This document shows, piece by piece, positions 17,264 through 25,572 of a stretch of 64,000 bases of DNA. The DNA comes from Chitinophagales bacterium (GTDB lineage Bacteria > Bacteroidota > Bacteroidia > Chitinophagales > Chitinophagaceae). The notes below the pieces were generated by a model. The model saw only the letters and a list, made by a program, of their open reading frames with translations, did no database searches and was not told the DNA's origin. The DNA is taken from assembly GCA_020636575.1 (NCBI GenBank), contig JACJXP010000001.1:1116001-1180000 (forward strand), given 5' to 3'. The position numbers and the translations under genes are program-made. Numbering within the stretch: the stretch's first letter is position 1; every line of letters starts with the position of its first letter.

Positions 17264-18756
17264 GCGAACTAAAAGTTTATAATTCTTATACAAGACAGAA
17301 AGAGGTATTTACGCCAATCACTCCCGGTCATGTGGGCATGTATGTGTGCGGCCCCACTGTAAGTGGTGAAAGCCACCTGGGGCATGCAAGGCCTTATATC
17401 ACTTTTGATGTGATCTTTCGCTACCTCACCCACCTGGGGTATAAGGTCCGCTATGTCCGGAACATCACGGATGCAGGACATTTTGAAGAGGAAGGGAGAG
17501 AAGCTGAAGATAAGATCTCTAAAAAAGCTGTACTCGAAAAGCTGGAACCCATGGAATTGGTGCAGAAGTACACCAATCTTTTTCACTGGGCAATGGCACA
17601 GTTTAATACAATACCTCCTTCAATAGAGCCAACGGCGACAGGACATATTGTAGAACAGATTGAAATGATCAAAAAAATCATTGAAGCAGGCTATGCCTAT
17701 GAGGTTAATGGCTCCGTGTATTTTGATGTAAATAAGTATGCAGCCTCACATGATTATGGAAAACTCAGTGGCCGGGTAATTGATGATCTGTTGGAAACAA
17801 CCCGGGAACTGGAAGGACAGGAAGAAAAAAGGGACAGGGCAGATTTTGCTCTCTGGAAAAATGCTGCACCAGAACATATTATGCGCTGGCAAAGCCCATG
17901 GGGAGTTGGCTTTCCCGGCTGGCATATTGAATGCTCTGCAATGGCCACCAAATACCTGGGTGCCCAGTTTGATATACATGGTGGTGGTATGGACCTGCTT
18001 TTCCCGCATCATGAAAGTGAGATTGCACAAAGTACCATCTGCAATCATACAGCCCCGGTTCGTTACTGGATCCATAATAATATGATCACTATTAACGGCC
18101 GGAAGATGGGGAAGAGCTATAACAACCAGATAAAGCTTACAGAAATGTTCAGCGGGGATCATCCGTTGCTGGAAAAGGCTTACCACCCGATGGTGATCCG
18201 ATTTTTTATTCTGCAAACACACTACCGCAGTACCCTGGATTTTAGTAATGAGGCTTTAATAGCTGCCGAAAAGGGATTAAAAAGGCTTTGGGATGCTTAT
18301 GAGAATCTGGCGAAGATCGATACAGGCAAAGCCGGGGAAGTAGCAGCAGATAAAGAACTGGAAACTAAAGTCAAAAATTTATTGGCTGAATTGCCGGCAT
18401 TTATGAATGATGATTTTGGCACAGCAAGAGTATTGGCCAATTTATTTGAGCTGGTCCCCGTTATCAATTCTCTGAAGGATGGCATAATTGATAGTGCTGC
18501 ATTAAGTAAACAAACAATTGATCTTTTGAAGTCTGCAATGAAGGCTTATGTAGAAGATATTCTTGGGCTGAAAGGAATTAGTGAAGCTGATAATGAAACA
18601 TTACGAGGAGTAATGCAATTATTGATCGATATCCGTAAAGAAGCAAAGGGTAAAAAAGATTTTGTGACCTCAGATAAAATAAGAAATGAACTGACCCGGC
18701 TGGGTATTTCCCTAAAAGATGAAAAGGGCGGTGAAATGAGCTGGAGTATTGAATAG
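17260..18756 (+). CDS. cysS: Cysteinyl-tRNA synthetase
   Basis: A 498-residue class I aminoacyl-tRNA synthetase. CGPTVSGESHLGHARPY holds a zinc Cys and the HIGH-type motif (HLGHA); HIECSAMATKYLG and HHESEIAQS complete the zinc site that selects cysteine. The KMSKS loop reads KMGKS (about residues 282-286), a variant I regard as usual in Bacteroidota. The C-terminal helical DALR-type domain and KDFVTSDKIRNELTRLGI anticodon-binding part are complete. An 11-codon ORF overlaps the start by ATGA. The gene converges with mnmD, 14 bases away. Confidence 0.94.
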   Translation: MSELKVYNSYTRQKEVFTPITPGHVGMYVCGPTVSGESHLGHARPYITFDVIFRYLTHLGYKVRYVRNITDAGHFEEEGREAEDKISKKAVLEKLEPMELVQKYTNLFHWAMAQFNTIPPSIEPTATGHIVEQIEMIKKIIEAGYAYEVNGSVYFDVNKYAASHDYGKLSGRVIDDLLETTRELEGQEEKRDRADFALWKNAAPEHIMRWQSPWGVGFPGWHIECSAMATKYLGAQFDIHGGGMDLLFPHHESEIAQSTICNHTAPVRYWIHNNMITINGRKMGKSYNNQIKLTEMFSGDHPLLEKAYHPMVIRFFILQTHYRSTLDFSNEALIAAEKGLKRLWDAYENLAKIDTGKAGEVAADKELETKVKNLLAELPAFMNDDFGTARVLANLFELVPVINSLKDGIIDSAALSKQTIDLLKSAMKAYVEDILGLKGISEADNETLRGVMQLLIDIRKEAKGKKDFVTSDKIRNELTRLGISLKDEKGGEMSWSIE

Positions 18757-18770
18757 TTATTTTTAATGTT

Positions 18771-19442
18771 CTATCGATATGCCCAGATCATTTCCCTTTT
18801 ACCAGGAGGGCCGGGTATTTTATCAACGGTCAGTCCAGCAGCCTGCATGTTTCTTCTCACTTCTCCTTTGCTGCAATAGGTAACCAATATGGCCCCCGGT
18901 TTCATTAATGTATAAAGTTTTTCAAAGATATCTTTTGTCCAAAGCTCCGGTTGTGCTGCTGGTGCAAAAACATCAAAGTATATAATATCAAATAGATCAT
19001 TAGTAGTAAAATCAGTCAGCTTGCATCTTCTTTTGGTTATTCTGAAATTATCAGTGACCTCAAACATTTCTTCCCAACCGCATTGATGCATTTTTTCAAA
19101 TAATGACTGGTATGCAGGTATGTTCAACTGTTCACAATAATTCAATAGACTGTATTCGTCTTTAGTTAGCGGATCGGGTTCAATGGCTGTGTAGTAAATT
19201 CTGTTTTTATGTTGATCGGCTTCTTTCAAAGTAAGCAAAGCATTCAGCCCGGTGCCGAATCCTACTTCAAGAATATGATGTAAACCCACATAGTCAAATA
19301 AGCCGGAATCCATTAATCCTGCTTTTATAAATACATGCTGCGATTCCTGGATAGCACCATGAACAGAATGATAGGTTACATTCAGTTCGGGGATACTTAT
19401 AGAATGAGAACCGTCCTTTGTAATAATGATCTCTCTGTGCAT
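18771..19442 (-). CDS. mnmD: tRNA (mnm5s2U34)-methyltransferase MnmD
   Basis: A 223-residue DUF752-type methyltransferase corresponding to the methylase half of E. coli MnmC, without its oxidase half. LEVGFGTGLNALLTL is the SAM-binding motif; YFDVFAPAAQPELWT and GAILVTYCSKGEVRRNMQAAG with PGPPGKREM are the family's catalytic region. The enzyme adds the final methyl group in 5-methylaminomethyl-2-thiouridine at the tRNA wobble position. It is divergent from the second AlkA gene across 65 bases. Confidence 0.88.
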   Translation of the reverse strand: MHREIIITKDGSHSISIPELNVTYHSVHGAIQESQHVFIKAGLMDSGLFDYVGLHHILEVGFGTGLNALLTLKEADQHKNRIYYTAIEPDPLTKDEYSLLNYCEQLNIPAYQSLFEKMHQCGWEEMFEVTDNFRITKRRCKLTDFTTNDLFDIIYFDVFAPAAQPELWTKDIFEKLYTLMKPGAILVTYCSKGEVRRNMQAAGLTVDKIPGPPGKREMIWAYR

Positions 19443-19507
19443 TACTTATCAAATTTCGCCAGCCTCATTCATTTTTAATTAATAATTTTCAACCTATAAC
19501 ATTATAT

Positions 19508-20140
19508 ATGCATTACGTTAAGCATTTATCCAAAGACCCCCGTTTAAAACCGCTTATAAAGGAACATGGGGTGTTTGCCCTTGAAAAAAAGAAAAATCTT
19601 TGTTTGTATCTCTGCTACTCCATTATGAGCCAGCAGTTGAGTACAAAAGTGGCTGCCGTTATCAAGAAGCGTTTCCTGGATCTGTACGGAGGAAAAGAAC
19701 CTACAGCCCAACAGATCATCGACACTCCTTTTGAAAAATTAAGAGGTATCGGGATGAGTAATGCCAAAGCGACCTACGTACAGAATGTAGCCCGGTTTGA
19801 AATGGAAAAGGGGATCGATCACCGCAAGCTTGCTAAAATGAGTGATGAAGAAGTGATAGAATACCTTACACAAATTAAAGGTGTGGGCAAGTGGACCACA
19901 GAAATGCTGCTGATGTTTGCATTGTGCAGGGAAGACCTTTTTTCCATTGGCGATATGGGCCTGCAAAATGCAGTGATCGGTCTGTATGAATTAAAGAACC
20001 GAAAAAAGAAAACATTGGAGCAGGCTATATTGAAGATAGCCGAACAATGGTCGCCTTATCGTACCTACGCATGCCTTTATCTCTGGCGATGGAAAGATAA
20101 TCCGCCACCGGTCATCAAAAAAACAGGTAAAAAAATGTAG
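19508..20140 (+). CDS. AlkA-like DNA-3-methyladenine glycosylase (second copy)
   Basis: A 210-residue HhH-GPD protein. The hairpin is in QIKGVGKWTTEMLLM and the catalytic Asp149 in SIGDMGL; SQQLSTKVAAVI matches the AlkA pocket region. It is a paralogue of 2432-3070, with only moderate similarity, so the two may differ in the lesions they remove. A DUF1080 gene follows after 10 bases and may be co-transcribed, with no evident functional link. Confidence 0.87.
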   Translation: MHYVKHLSKDPRLKPLIKEHGVFALEKKKNLCLYLCYSIMSQQLSTKVAAVIKKRFLDLYGGKEPTAQQIIDTPFEKLRGIGMSNAKATYVQNVARFEMEKGIDHRKLAKMSDEEVIEYLTQIKGVGKWTTEMLLMFALCREDLFSIGDMGLQNAVIGLYELKNRKKKTLEQAILKIAEQWSPYRTYACLYLWRWKDNPPPVIKKTGKKM

Positions 20141-20150
20141 CTTTCCTGTT

Positions 20151-20783
20151 ATGAAAAGAAATATTTGCTTTTTACTGTTTGTTGCCCTGCTTTCATTTTC
20201 CGGTGGAAGACCTGCGGGGGCCTGGATACATTTATTTAACGGAAAAAACCTGGATGGCTGGAAAGTGGGAGATAATGCCAGTACATTTTCTGTTGAGGAT
20301 GGTGCTATTGTGGCAAATGGTAAAGTGGCACATCTTTTTTATGATGGTCCGGTACAGGAGCATAATTTCAAAAATTTTGAATTTAAGGCTGATGTAATGA
20401 CGATGCCGGGTTCTAACTCAGGTATTTACTTTCATACACAATACCAGGAAGCTGGCTGGCCGAAAAAAGGGTATGAAGCACAGGTAAATAACAGCCAGTC
20501 AGACTGGCGAAGAACAGGCAGCCTGTATGCCATAGAAGATGTAAAAGAAGTGTATGTGAAGGACAATGAATGGTTCACTGAATATATCAAGGTAGAAGGG
20601 AAGAATATCGTTATTAAGATCAACGATAAAGAAGTAGTGAATTATACTGAACCGGAAAATGCAGAAAGACCCAAAGGCATGGAAGAAAGATTGCTTTCGT
20701 CAGGCACATTTGCCCTGCAGGGACATGACCCTAAAAGCAAAGTGCTATATAAAAATATAATGGTGAGGGTATTGCCAGATTAA
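20151..20783 (+). CDS. Secreted DUF1080 (3-keto-disaccharide hydrolase family) protein
   Basis: A 210-residue protein with a signal peptide (CFLLFVALLSFSGGRPAGA) and a single LamG-like DUF1080 domain: WIHLFNGKNLDGWKVG, FEFKADVMTMPGSNSGIYFHTQY, GYEAQVNN and GTFALQGHDPKSKVLYKNIMV. Related proteins bind or hydrolyse glycosides; some act on 3-keto sugars. The specific substrate cannot be read from sequence. It sits 10 bases after the second alkA-like gene and converges with a lipoprotein gene. Confidence 0.85.
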   Translation: MKRNICFLLFVALLSFSGGRPAGAWIHLFNGKNLDGWKVGDNASTFSVEDGAIVANGKVAHLFYDGPVQEHNFKNFEFKADVMTMPGSNSGIYFHTQYQEAGWPKKGYEAQVNNSQSDWRRTGSLYAIEDVKEVYVKDNEWFTEYIKVEGKNIVIKINDKEVVNYTEPENAERPKGMEERLLSSGTFALQGHDPKSKVLYKNIMVRVLPD

Positions 20784-20789
20784 TGCTGA

Positions 20790-21206
20790 TTATTTTATTC
20801 TTTTTAGAAACCTTTCTTCGATTAATTTATTAGCAAGTACTCCATTTTTTAGGACATATTCTTCTTCAATAACTCCAGAATTACCGGAGATTTTTATTAA
20901 GATATCATTTTCTTTAGCTGACCAGGTTCCATTCTTTTTAGACATGATATTCGACTTTCCATTATTATTTTGTAATAATAGCCAAGTAGCTTCGCCAGTT
21001 TCTTTTAAAATATACTTTTCTATATCACCTTTTTGTGAAAAACCTTCCACTTCTATAGAGTATTCCCCTGCAAACTTTTGTAGATATTCTAAACCGTTTG
21101 TTGCAGTATTAGGTTCAGATTGTGGTTGATCTTTTTCATTCTGTTCTGATATGCAACCAATGAAAAACAGAGACATAAAAATAAACAGATAGGCAATTTT
21201 TCTCAT
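20790..21206 (-). CDS. Small lipoprotein of unknown function
   Basis: A 138-residue protein starting at the ATG at 21206 (MRKIAYLFIFMSLFFIGC), which gives a proper type II signal peptide with lipobox FIGC; the frame is open further upstream but that extension would bury the signal. The mature part begins with a charged, Gln-rich linker (SEQNEKDQPQSEP) and contains a short beta-type domain (AGEYSIEVEGFSQKGDIEKY). No family is recognised. It lies 47 bases downstream of the JmjC-like gene on the same strand. Confidence 0.68.
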   Translation of the reverse strand: MRKIAYLFIFMSLFFIGCISEQNEKDQPQSEPNTATNGLEYLQKFAGEYSIEVEGFSQKGDIEKYILKETGEATWLLLQNNNGKSNIMSKKNGTWSAKENDILIKISGNSGVIEEEYVLKNGVLANKLIEERFLKRIK

Positions 21207-21253
21207 GTTTATTAATTTAGGATTGAAAACTAGAATACAACTACAAAATATAC

Positions 21254-22132
21254 TCAAGCAGCCGCAATTGCTTTATCTGCATTGGCAAAAATCTTCTTCT
21301 CTTTTCTTTCGTACCACCATTTTGGGGCAGTACGTTTCATCATCGTATCAATGGTACGCATACCAAAAAGATTCCAGACACCTTTAAGCTTGCCGCTTAA
21401 TGTAGGTTGCATGGCCCGCAGGCTCATGGCAAACCCACTGTCTAAATACTCCATGTGGTGCCAGTAACCGGCAGGCATAAACAAAGTATCGCCGGGTTCT
21501 AAAACAAAGTCAAGCCCTTCCGCCATTTTAAGTGCAGGAAATTTTTCGTAATCGATTCTTCCGTCTTCATAGTAGTTTGAAAAATCGGCCAGGCTCAGTA
21601 CTTCCCATGGTTTGCGGTAGAGTTTGTATTGTTCTTTAAAGGGAAACATCAATACTCTTTTTCTACCACCGAATTGTGTATGTAAGATATGGGAGAGGTC
21701 AATATCAAAATGCATGTGGGTAATGCTGCCGGCGCCACCTACAAACAGCATGGGGTATTTTTTTACAAAACCCTTCATCAGTTCCTCCGGCCAGGTAAAA
21801 TCTTTTGTGAGTTGCGGGGCATGGTCAAATATGTTGAACAGGAAAATGCGCCAGCCTGCGGGCCCCCGGCTGATCATATCTATATATTCACCAAAGGTTT
21901 TGTAGTCATCTGCTTTGTTGATAGGTGTATATGCATCGCTTTTTACATTGTTGTAAAGAGGCACTCTTTTATCACCCACAAGATTTTTAAAGTATTCCCA
22001 GTTCCATTTTTGATAAGCAGGCCAGTTATGAGCAAGATCCCTGATGACCACCGGAATGCCGGGTTCATAGAACTCTTTACGGAAAACCTCCGGTTCAATA
22101 TGGTCGAAGGTGGCTACCGATTTTAACTGCAT
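21254..22132 (-). CDS. JmjC/cupin-like Fe(II)/2-oxoglutarate oxygenase family protein
   Basis: A 292-residue cupin_8 type protein. The metal triad is visible as HMHFD (His141, Asp143) and a C-terminal His in PAGYWHHMEY; GGRKRVLMFPFKEQ is the strand following the first motif. Bacterial members hydroxylate proteins or small molecules, for example ribosomal oxygenases, but the target of this one is unknown. A TATATTTG box lies about 20 bases upstream. The agmatine-deiminase-like gene is 127 bases upstream on the same strand. Confidence 0.83.
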   Translation of the reverse strand: MQLKSVATFDHIEPEVFRKEFYEPGIPVVIRDLAHNWPAYQKWNWEYFKNLVGDKRVPLYNNVKSDAYTPINKADDYKTFGEYIDMISRGPAGWRIFLFNIFDHAPQLTKDFTWPEELMKGFVKKYPMLFVGGAGSITHMHFDIDLSHILHTQFGGRKRVLMFPFKEQYKLYRKPWEVLSLADFSNYYEDGRIDYEKFPALKMAEGLDFVLEPGDTLFMPAGYWHHMEYLDSGFAMSLRAMQPTLSGKLKGVWNLFGMRTIDTMMKRTAPKWWYERKEKKIFANADKAIAAA

Positions 22133-22152
22133 AGCGATGCTAATAGTTTGTG

Positions 22153-22160
22153 CAAATATA
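22153..22160 (-). promoter_or_regulatory. -7 box (TATATTTG) before the JmjC-like gene
   Basis: The octamer matches TAnnTTTG and ends 20 bases before the ATG at 22132. No TTG is seen at the -33 distance, so support is partial. Confidence 0.4.
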
Positions 22161-22259
22161 TGCGGGATGAAAATATAAATTACCCTCTAATTGCCAACTG
22201 ATAATCCTCAATAAAAAGCCAGTAACGGGAGGTTTTAACATTTTGAGCTTATGCCGGGG

Positions 22260-23513
22260 CTATACCGCTTTTTTTCTCCGGGGTTGTTGCAGCGTAGCGC
22301 AATGGATGCCACCTCCGGCAATATTGATATAATATGGGTTTATCTGGATGATCTTCCTGTCAGGATATAGTTGCTGAAATATCTGTTTTACTTTATCATC
22401 TTTTGCCTTTTCAGCCAAAGGAACTCCCTGTTGCCAGTATTTTGGTATTAAAACAACTCCATTGGTAACCATAAAATTCATATAGCTTACCGCAGGGGCA
22501 AAATTGAGTGTATCGCCATCTTTCAGTTTAACAACGGCCCCTTCAAAATTTTGTCTTATTTCAGCATCCATTATAAATGACATGCTGTGTACATTAAGAT
22601 CGGGGTAAGGCATGCGGATGATCTTAAAGGGTTTGCCATTTACATCAGTTGCCTTTTTCAGGGTTTCAAAACATTCTTCCAATATTCCATCGTCTATTTT
22701 ACTGATGGGATTCCTTTTCTTATCAGCCACATCAATTTTTGCCAAAAGAATAGTATTGGGCCCGACAAATCTTGCTACTTCATCAATATGACCGTTTGCC
22801 CCCGCACTTTTCCAGTTTTCAGTTAAAAGCCCGGAAACATTTTTATCATGCAGGGTCATTCTTTTCAACCAGATCATTTTTTTGCAACCGGTAACTCTGA
22901 GGTATTCTTTTTCGATCTCCTGTAGTGATCGGCCTGGGTTTCGTTGCAAAGCTGTTTCTTCTATTGACATCAGCACACCGGCGCCGTTGGTTTCCAGTGA
23001 ACCACCTTCTGCCACAACAGGAGTACTTACTACAGGAAGCCCAAGCACTTTGGCAAGCCGCCGATCTGTTCTCCCGATCACACTATCCCACCGGGTTGCA
23101 TTTCTTTTATAGATAATAGGATCACCATAATCATTCCAGCCAAAGTCAGCTACTTTCTGTTCTCCTTTACTGTTGACTAAAAAAACAGGACCGGGATCTC
23201 TTACCCAGTTAAAAGCTACACTGTCTTTTACCCATTGCAGTTTTGTGGTATCTACCTGCTGGGAGTGAAGAAAAATGTTGTATTGATGTTTTCGGTTTTC
23301 CTCATCATAACTCAGCTTTACAGGTACGTATTTATAAAGAGATTTAATGAGAGTGGCTGTAACACGGTTCCGCCCATCTCCATAAAAAACACCTACCCAA
23401 ACCGCCTCATGCGGTTCCCATTCTGCGGGCATGCGGAAGGGATCCCCCTCTTTTTTGGAATTGAATGATACAAAGACCGTAAAAAGGAGAAAAGCCAACA
23501 GTTTGACCCGCAT
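22260..23513 (-). CDS. Exported agmatine deiminase/peptidyl-arginine deiminase family protein
   Basis: A 417-residue protein with an N-terminal signal sequence (LLAFLLFTVFVSF) ahead of a full PAD_porph domain beginning MPAEWEPHEAVWVG. Active-site segments are NWVRDPGPVF, EGGSLETNGAGV, GHIDEVARF (His-Asp) and the nucleophile Cys405 in AGGGIHCAT. Cytosolic AguA converts agmatine to N-carbamoylputrescine; the Porphyromonas PPAD homologue acts on C-terminal peptidyl arginine and is exported. The signal sequence here favours a periplasmic or secreted enzyme, with the substrate open. The 37-base segment after the signal lacks a lipobox. Confidence 0.84.
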   Translation of the reverse strand: MRVKLLAFLLFTVFVSFNSKKEGDPFRMPAEWEPHEAVWVGVFYGDGRNRVTATLIKSLYKYVPVKLSYDEENRKHQYNIFLHSQQVDTTKLQWVKDSVAFNWVRDPGPVFLVNSKGEQKVADFGWNDYGDPIIYKRNATRWDSVIGRTDRRLAKVLGLPVVSTPVVAEGGSLETNGAGVLMSIEETALQRNPGRSLQEIEKEYLRVTGCKKMIWLKRMTLHDKNVSGLLTENWKSAGANGHIDEVARFVGPNTILLAKIDVADKKRNPISKIDDGILEECFETLKKATDVNGKPFKIIRMPYPDLNVHSMSFIMDAEIRQNFEGAVVKLKDGDTLNFAPAVSYMNFMVTNGVVLIPKYWQQGVPLAEKAKDDKVKQIFQQLYPDRKIIQINPYYINIAGGGIHCATLQQPRRKKAV

Positions 23514-23620
23514 TTAAAAAATTTGAATCTGTAAAGATTGGAAAATAAAATCAAATTTTTGTAAACCTGGCCATGTGGGTTTTACTATAGTAGTATCAGG
23601 GTGTGAAGAGTTTCAAAATG

Positions 23621-24274
23621 CTACTTTGTTCTGCGCTTCAACCGGGAAACTGAAGGTATCCAGATCATTAGTATCTCAGCAATGATCAGTGGCACAAATG
23701 AAAAGAAATATTCATTCACTGTCCTTTTGAATACAGGGTCTTCAATTGAGCCAAACAAAAAATCCATTGGCAACACCTGGTCAAGCCTTACAGCAACAAA
23801 CCCCAAAACACATATATAGCTTCTTACCATCATTTGCCGATGCGTTTTGATACTTCTTGCTAAAATGGCTTTCCATGCAAACAATGTAGACAGTACAGCA
23901 AATAACCCCAATAAAGTGAGAGAGATACGGCAGGGTACACAGTAGCTTACCAAAGCCAGCCTGGCCACCGAAATGCCGATCAACAGGATGCCAAACATAT
24001 ATGCTTTACCGGCCATCCTGTGAAAAGCAAGGTACCTGTTGCGGATAAACGGCCAGAATTGCGTTGGCCCTAATACCAATGTTAATGTGCCGCCAAGAAG
24101 ATGGAGCACCATCCAGAACTGGTTATTAAAAAAAGTGGTGCCAAAATTTTTGCTACGATACCCATAAAAAAAAGCAATCACATTATCCATGAAAAAATAA
24201 AAGGAGAGCCATATGATCAAACCCCAGAAAAATACCTGGAATAATGACCAGGAAAGGGAACGGATACTGTTCAT
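23621..24274 (-). CDS. DUF2306 membrane protein
   Basis: A 217-residue polytopic protein with about six membrane helices. LHLLGGTLTLVLGPTQFWPFIRNRYLAFHRMAGKAYM carries conserved His residues, and a further IKTHRQMMVRSYI segment is typical of DUF2306, a family with cytochrome-like His pairs but no proven function. Its ATG overlaps the TGA of a 41-codon signal-peptide ORF (24271-24396), suggesting translational coupling. It is followed at 107 bases by the deiminase gene on the same strand. Confidence 0.8.
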   Translation of the reverse strand: MNSIRSLSWSLFQVFFWGLIIWLSFYFFMDNVIAFFYGYRSKNFGTTFFNNQFWMVLHLLGGTLTLVLGPTQFWPFIRNRYLAFHRMAGKAYMFGILLIGISVARLALVSYCVPCRISLTLLGLFAVLSTLFAWKAILARSIKTHRQMMVRSYICVLGFVAVRLDQVLPMDFLFGSIEDPVFKRTVNEYFFSFVPLIIAEILMIWIPSVSRLKRRTK

Positions 24275-24396
24275 ATCAGTCTTGTTTTATTTTTGGGAGG
24301 TAAAAGACTTAGCAGTGAATCCCTTTCGGCATTTTGTGCAACACTGTTCGTAAGGAGAGTAAGCGAAAAGAAGATAAAGCCAATGACTTTTTGCAT
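24271..24396 (-). CDS. Cryptic 41-residue ORF with signal peptide
   Basis: ATG at 24396 opens a 41-residue frame: MQKVIGFIFFSLTLLTNSVAQ is a convincing signal peptide (positively charged start, hydrophobic core, A-Q cleavage site), followed by NAERDSLLSLLPPKNKTRLI and a stop. The stop TGA overlaps the DUF2306 ATG (ATGA). The RDSLLSLLP segment resembles the start of the mature part of exported TPR-containing sensor kinases of Bacteroidota, so the ORF may be the remnant of a deleted larger gene; alternatively it is a genuine small secreted peptide. The terminator of the preceding gene lies upstream at 24431-24465. Confidence 0.5.
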   Translation of the reverse strand: MQKVIGFIFFSLTLLTNSVAQNAERDSLLSLLPPKNKTRLI

Positions 24397-24430
24397 TAGC
24401 CAAATTACTGAAATCCTGCTGTTCTATAAA

Positions 24431-24465
24431 AGTAAAAAAGCAATACCATTTTGGGGTAATGCTTT
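24431..24465 (-). terminator. Rho-independent terminator after the small basic protein gene
   Basis: On the minus strand AAAGCATTACC and GGTATTGCTTT form an 11-base stem with one mismatch and a 7-base loop, followed by a T-rich tract (TTTTTTACTTTT). It lies 23 bases after the stop at 24488. Confidence 0.8.
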
Positions 24466-24487
24466 ACAATAGTATAAATTACTGATT

Positions 24488-24790
24488 TTATGATCTGCCT
24501 CTTTTGTCCAGTCCTTTAAACTGGCTTGCATGTCCATTTCTGAATTTTTTGCCTTGCATTTTGCGATTGCCATGCTTATAAGCAAATCCTTTTTTACCAC
24601 TATGACGCTTCCACATTTTCTTGCGGCCATCATACTTGCCGAATTTCGATTTATCAAATTTTCGGCCGTCATCTTTTTTAAAGGTCTTTTCGATGCGGTT
24701 CTTTTCACCAGGTTTGTCGCTTACTTTTTGTGCTGATGCAGTTACTGATAAGGATATCATTACCAACGCTGCGATTAAAATTTTTTTCAT
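24488..24790 (-). CDS. Small, very basic secreted protein
   Basis: A 100-residue protein starting at the ATG at 24790, which gives a clean signal peptide (ILIAALVMISLSVTASAQ). The mature part is highly basic and Lys/Arg/Gly/His rich (DDGRKFDKSKFGKYDGRKK, RHSGKKGFAYKHGNRK) with repeated K-F-x-K and G-R-K units. No family is recognised; the composition suggests binding to polyanions such as LPS or extracellular DNA, which is speculation. The frame is open further upstream, but that would move the signal inward. It has its own terminator. Confidence 0.65.
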   Translation of the reverse strand: MKKILIAALVMISLSVTASAQKVSDKPGEKNRIEKTFKKDDGRKFDKSKFGKYDGRKKMWKRHSGKKGFAYKHGNRKMQGKKFRNGHASQFKGLDKRGRS

Positions 24791-24889
24791 TTCACTTTTG
24801 TTTTTTATTAAAAATTGTTCAGCTATATGACACAACCCTTTTCCCAATGTTTAATTGAAAACTAGTTACTTAACCTTAATTAACCTTGC

Positions 24890-25498
24890 TTAACTATTGT
24901 CTGCAAAAAGAGTGGGTTCAGTGGGTTGCAATCGGAAACTCTTTCTGTGGTATTGGCATTGCCCATGTAGCTCTATTGCTTTGCGATGAGCCAATGTTCC
25001 ATAACCTTTATTACTATCCCAGGCATAATGGGGAAATTCCCGGTGAATTTTCAACATATATTCATCCCGGTATGTTTTGGCTAAAATACTGGCTGCGGCA
25101 ATAGACGTATAAATAGAGTCCCCTTTTACAATGCATCGGTGAGGAATCCTTTTGTATGTATAGAACTTGTTGCCGTCTATTAATAAAAGTCCGGGCTTCT
25201 TTTTTAATTTGTCCAAAGCCAGGTGCATCGCCTTAAAGGAAGCTTTCAGGATATTGATCTGATCTATTTCATCATTATCAATACTCGCTACGGCGTAGGT
25301 TATCGCTGACTCTTCAATTATTTCTCTCAGAACATTTCTGTCTTTTTCAGTTACCTGTTTGGAGTCATTGAGTAAAGGATGATTGAAGTTTTGGGGTAAA
25401 ATAACTGCGGCTGCAAATACAGGTCCCGCCAGGCAACCACGGCCTGCTTCGTCACAGCCGGCTTCTAGTAATCCCTCCTGGTAATACGGTTTCAGCAT
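24890..25498 (-). CDS. rnhB: Ribonuclease HII
   Basis: A 202-residue RNase HII, which cuts RNA in RNA-DNA hybrids and at misincorporated ribonucleotides. The signature GCDEAGRGCLAGPV carries metal ligands Asp16 and Glu17; a further acidic ligand is in LLLIDGNKF. NDSKQVTEKDR and YGTLAHRKAIELHG are also family-typical. It is divergent from ctaA across 74 bases, and its likely promoter overlaps that of ctaA. Confidence 0.94.
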   Translation of the reverse strand: MLKPYYQEGLLEAGCDEAGRGCLAGPVFAAAVILPQNFNHPLLNDSKQVTEKDRNVLREIIEESAITYAVASIDNDEIDQINILKASFKAMHLALDKLKKKPGLLLIDGNKFYTYKRIPHRCIVKGDSIYTSIAAASILAKTYRDEYMLKIHREFPHYAWDSNKGYGTLAHRKAIELHGQCQYHRKSFRLQPTEPTLFADNS

Positions 25499-25533
25499 TA
25501 GCCCGCAAGTTCCTTAATATTATTAAATAAAAG

Positions 25534-25565
25534 TTGTCAATGACAAATTGATGGAACTAACTTTG
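25534..25565 (+). promoter_or_regulatory. Promoter of ctaA
   Basis: TTG (25534-25536), 21-base spacer, TAACTTTG (25558-25565). The box ends 7 bases before the ATG at 25573. Confidence 0.7.
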
Positions 25566-25572
25566 CAACCCG

